A stretch of DNA of 53,297 nt from Chitinophagaceae bacterium (GTDB taxonomy: Bacteria; Bacteroidota; Bacteroidia; Chitinophagales; Chitinophagaceae): contig JAEUVD010000017.1 in NCBI GenBank assembly GCA_016787065.1, positions 1 to 53,297 of the forward strand, in the 5' to 3' direction. The position numbers and the translations under genes were made by a program. Of the stretch, positions 52,727-53,297 are shown one piece after another (the stretch's first letter is position 1; the number at the start of each line of letters is the position of its first letter). Below the pieces are notes generated by a model, which was given only the letters and a program-made list of their open reading frames with translations, was not told the DNA's origin and ran no database searches.

Positions 52727-53297
52727 ATGAAATTAAAAAAATTACTTTTCTCTTCGATTTTCTTTCTAGGACTTGGCAGTATTGCCTTACTTAATATGTC
52801 AAGTAGCGGCGGACAAATGGGGGTTTATGCTACCGGATGTTCGGGTACAGGTTGCCATGGCGCTGCAAACACAAACACTTCTATTAGTGTTACGGGTATT
52901 CCTTCGGGTGGTTATGTTGCCGGCACTGTTTATCCAATAACACTCACAGTTACGAATGCAGATTCTACACTTCAGGCAGGTGGTTTTGATTTGAAGTTCG
53001 GCGGTGGAACAATTACCGGTGCTCCTGCAAATACCATGTTGATGGGACTTGAATTGCATCATACCCAGCCAAAGCTTTTAACTGGTTCAAGCGTTTCATG
53101 GTCATTTAACTGGACAGCACCATCTGCAGCCTCAACTACGTTAAACGTATCAGCCAATATGGTAAATGGTACAGGAAATGAAACTGGTGATCAATGGAAC
53201 AAGGTTACCTTAACGTATAACCAAGCACCTAGTTCTGTAGACGTTATACGACTCAACAAATCAATATGTTATCCTAATCCTTGCACCGATAAGTTAA
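52727..53297 (+). CDS. Choice-of-anchor V-type secreted protein, 3' end cut by the window
   Basis: ATG 52727 opens a frame of 190 codons with no stop before the window ends. A signal segment (about 1-23) is followed by YATGCSGTGCHGAANT, then a beta domain with TYPITLTVTNADST-like strands, GGFDLKFGGG, LELHHTQPKLL and WSFNWTAPS. This order matches the choice-of-anchor V domain of Bacteroidota secreted proteins. The usual CxxCH is here C-x4-C-H. At the edge, ICYPNPCTDKL begins a T9SS type A sorting domain. Function unknown; the C-H motif might bind heme or metal, which is unproven. Confidence 0.8.
   Translation, partial: MKLKKLLFSSIFFLGLGSIALLNMSSSGGQMGVYATGCSGTGCHGAANTNTSISVTGIPSGGYVAGTVYPITLTVTNADSTLQAGGFDLKFGGGTITGAPANTMLMGLELHHTQPKLLTGSSVSWSFNWTAPSAASTTLNVSANMVNGTGNETGDQWNKVTLTYNQAPSSVDVIRLNKSICYPNPCTDKL

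Overview
The window is AT-rich DNA from a member of the Bacteroidota; the order cannot be resolved from the sequence. Signs are type IX secretion (T9SS) C-terminal sorting domains (FPNPA, YPNPA and YPNPC motifs), a TonB receptor with an N-terminal carboxypeptidase-regulatory-like domain, GEVED and choice-of-anchor-type secreted proteins, and many copies of the Bacteroidota -7 promoter box TAnnTTTG close upstream of start codons. No tRNA, rRNA, CRISPR array, transposase or phage gene was recognised.

Layout. 1-2800: the end of an M28 peptidase, an outer-membrane barrel protein, pcm and a small lipoprotein. 2800-16120: a phosphate acquisition locus. It holds a secreted beta-helix T9SS protein and a TonB receptor on the minus strand, then a degenerate SDR-like protein, an OprP-like porin, pstS, pstC, pstA, pstB, a DUF47 (PhoU-like) gene and a PiT transporter on the plus strand. 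16240-20600: a serine operon on the minus strand, read as FAD-linked 2-hydroxyacid dehydrogenase, serB, serA, serC. 20770-26730: a barrel protein, then a potassium block (KdpD/KdpE-like two-component pair, kup, and a porin whose start overlaps the kup stop). 26800-31290: small envelope genes, class I aldolase, an L,D-transpeptidase-domain protein and yajQ. 31590-38190: a secreted cyanophycinase-like peptidase, a bacterial GRAS-domain protein paired with a PLP aminotransferase, an M14 carboxypeptidase and a TPR protein. 38450-41310: ECF sigma factor, anti-sigma factor and recF. 41330-53297: an EnvC-like amidase activator, a GHL10 glycosidase, a PagL-like lipid A deacylase, a large GEVED adhesin broken by one in-frame TGA, an LTA-synthase-type sulfatase, an aldo/keto reductase and a truncated choice-of-anchor V-type protein.

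Main observations. (1) The TonB receptor and the beta-helix gene each have four copies of a 5-bp core (GTAAT-like) repeated every 11 bp, ending exactly 10 nt before a -7 box. This is the geometry of a PhoB/OmpR-family operator, and it ties both genes to the adjacent Pst system. (2) PstC carries a PstS-like segment in its first periplasmic loop. (3) A GRAS-domain protein, a fold best known from plant transcription regulators, lies next to a HisC-like aminotransferase. (4) A 2-hydroxyglutarate dehydrogenase-type flavoenzyme leads the serine operon, which suggests recycling of a SerA by-product. (5) Several genes have a -7 box only 4-11 nt before the start codon, implying leaderless or nearly leaderless transcripts.
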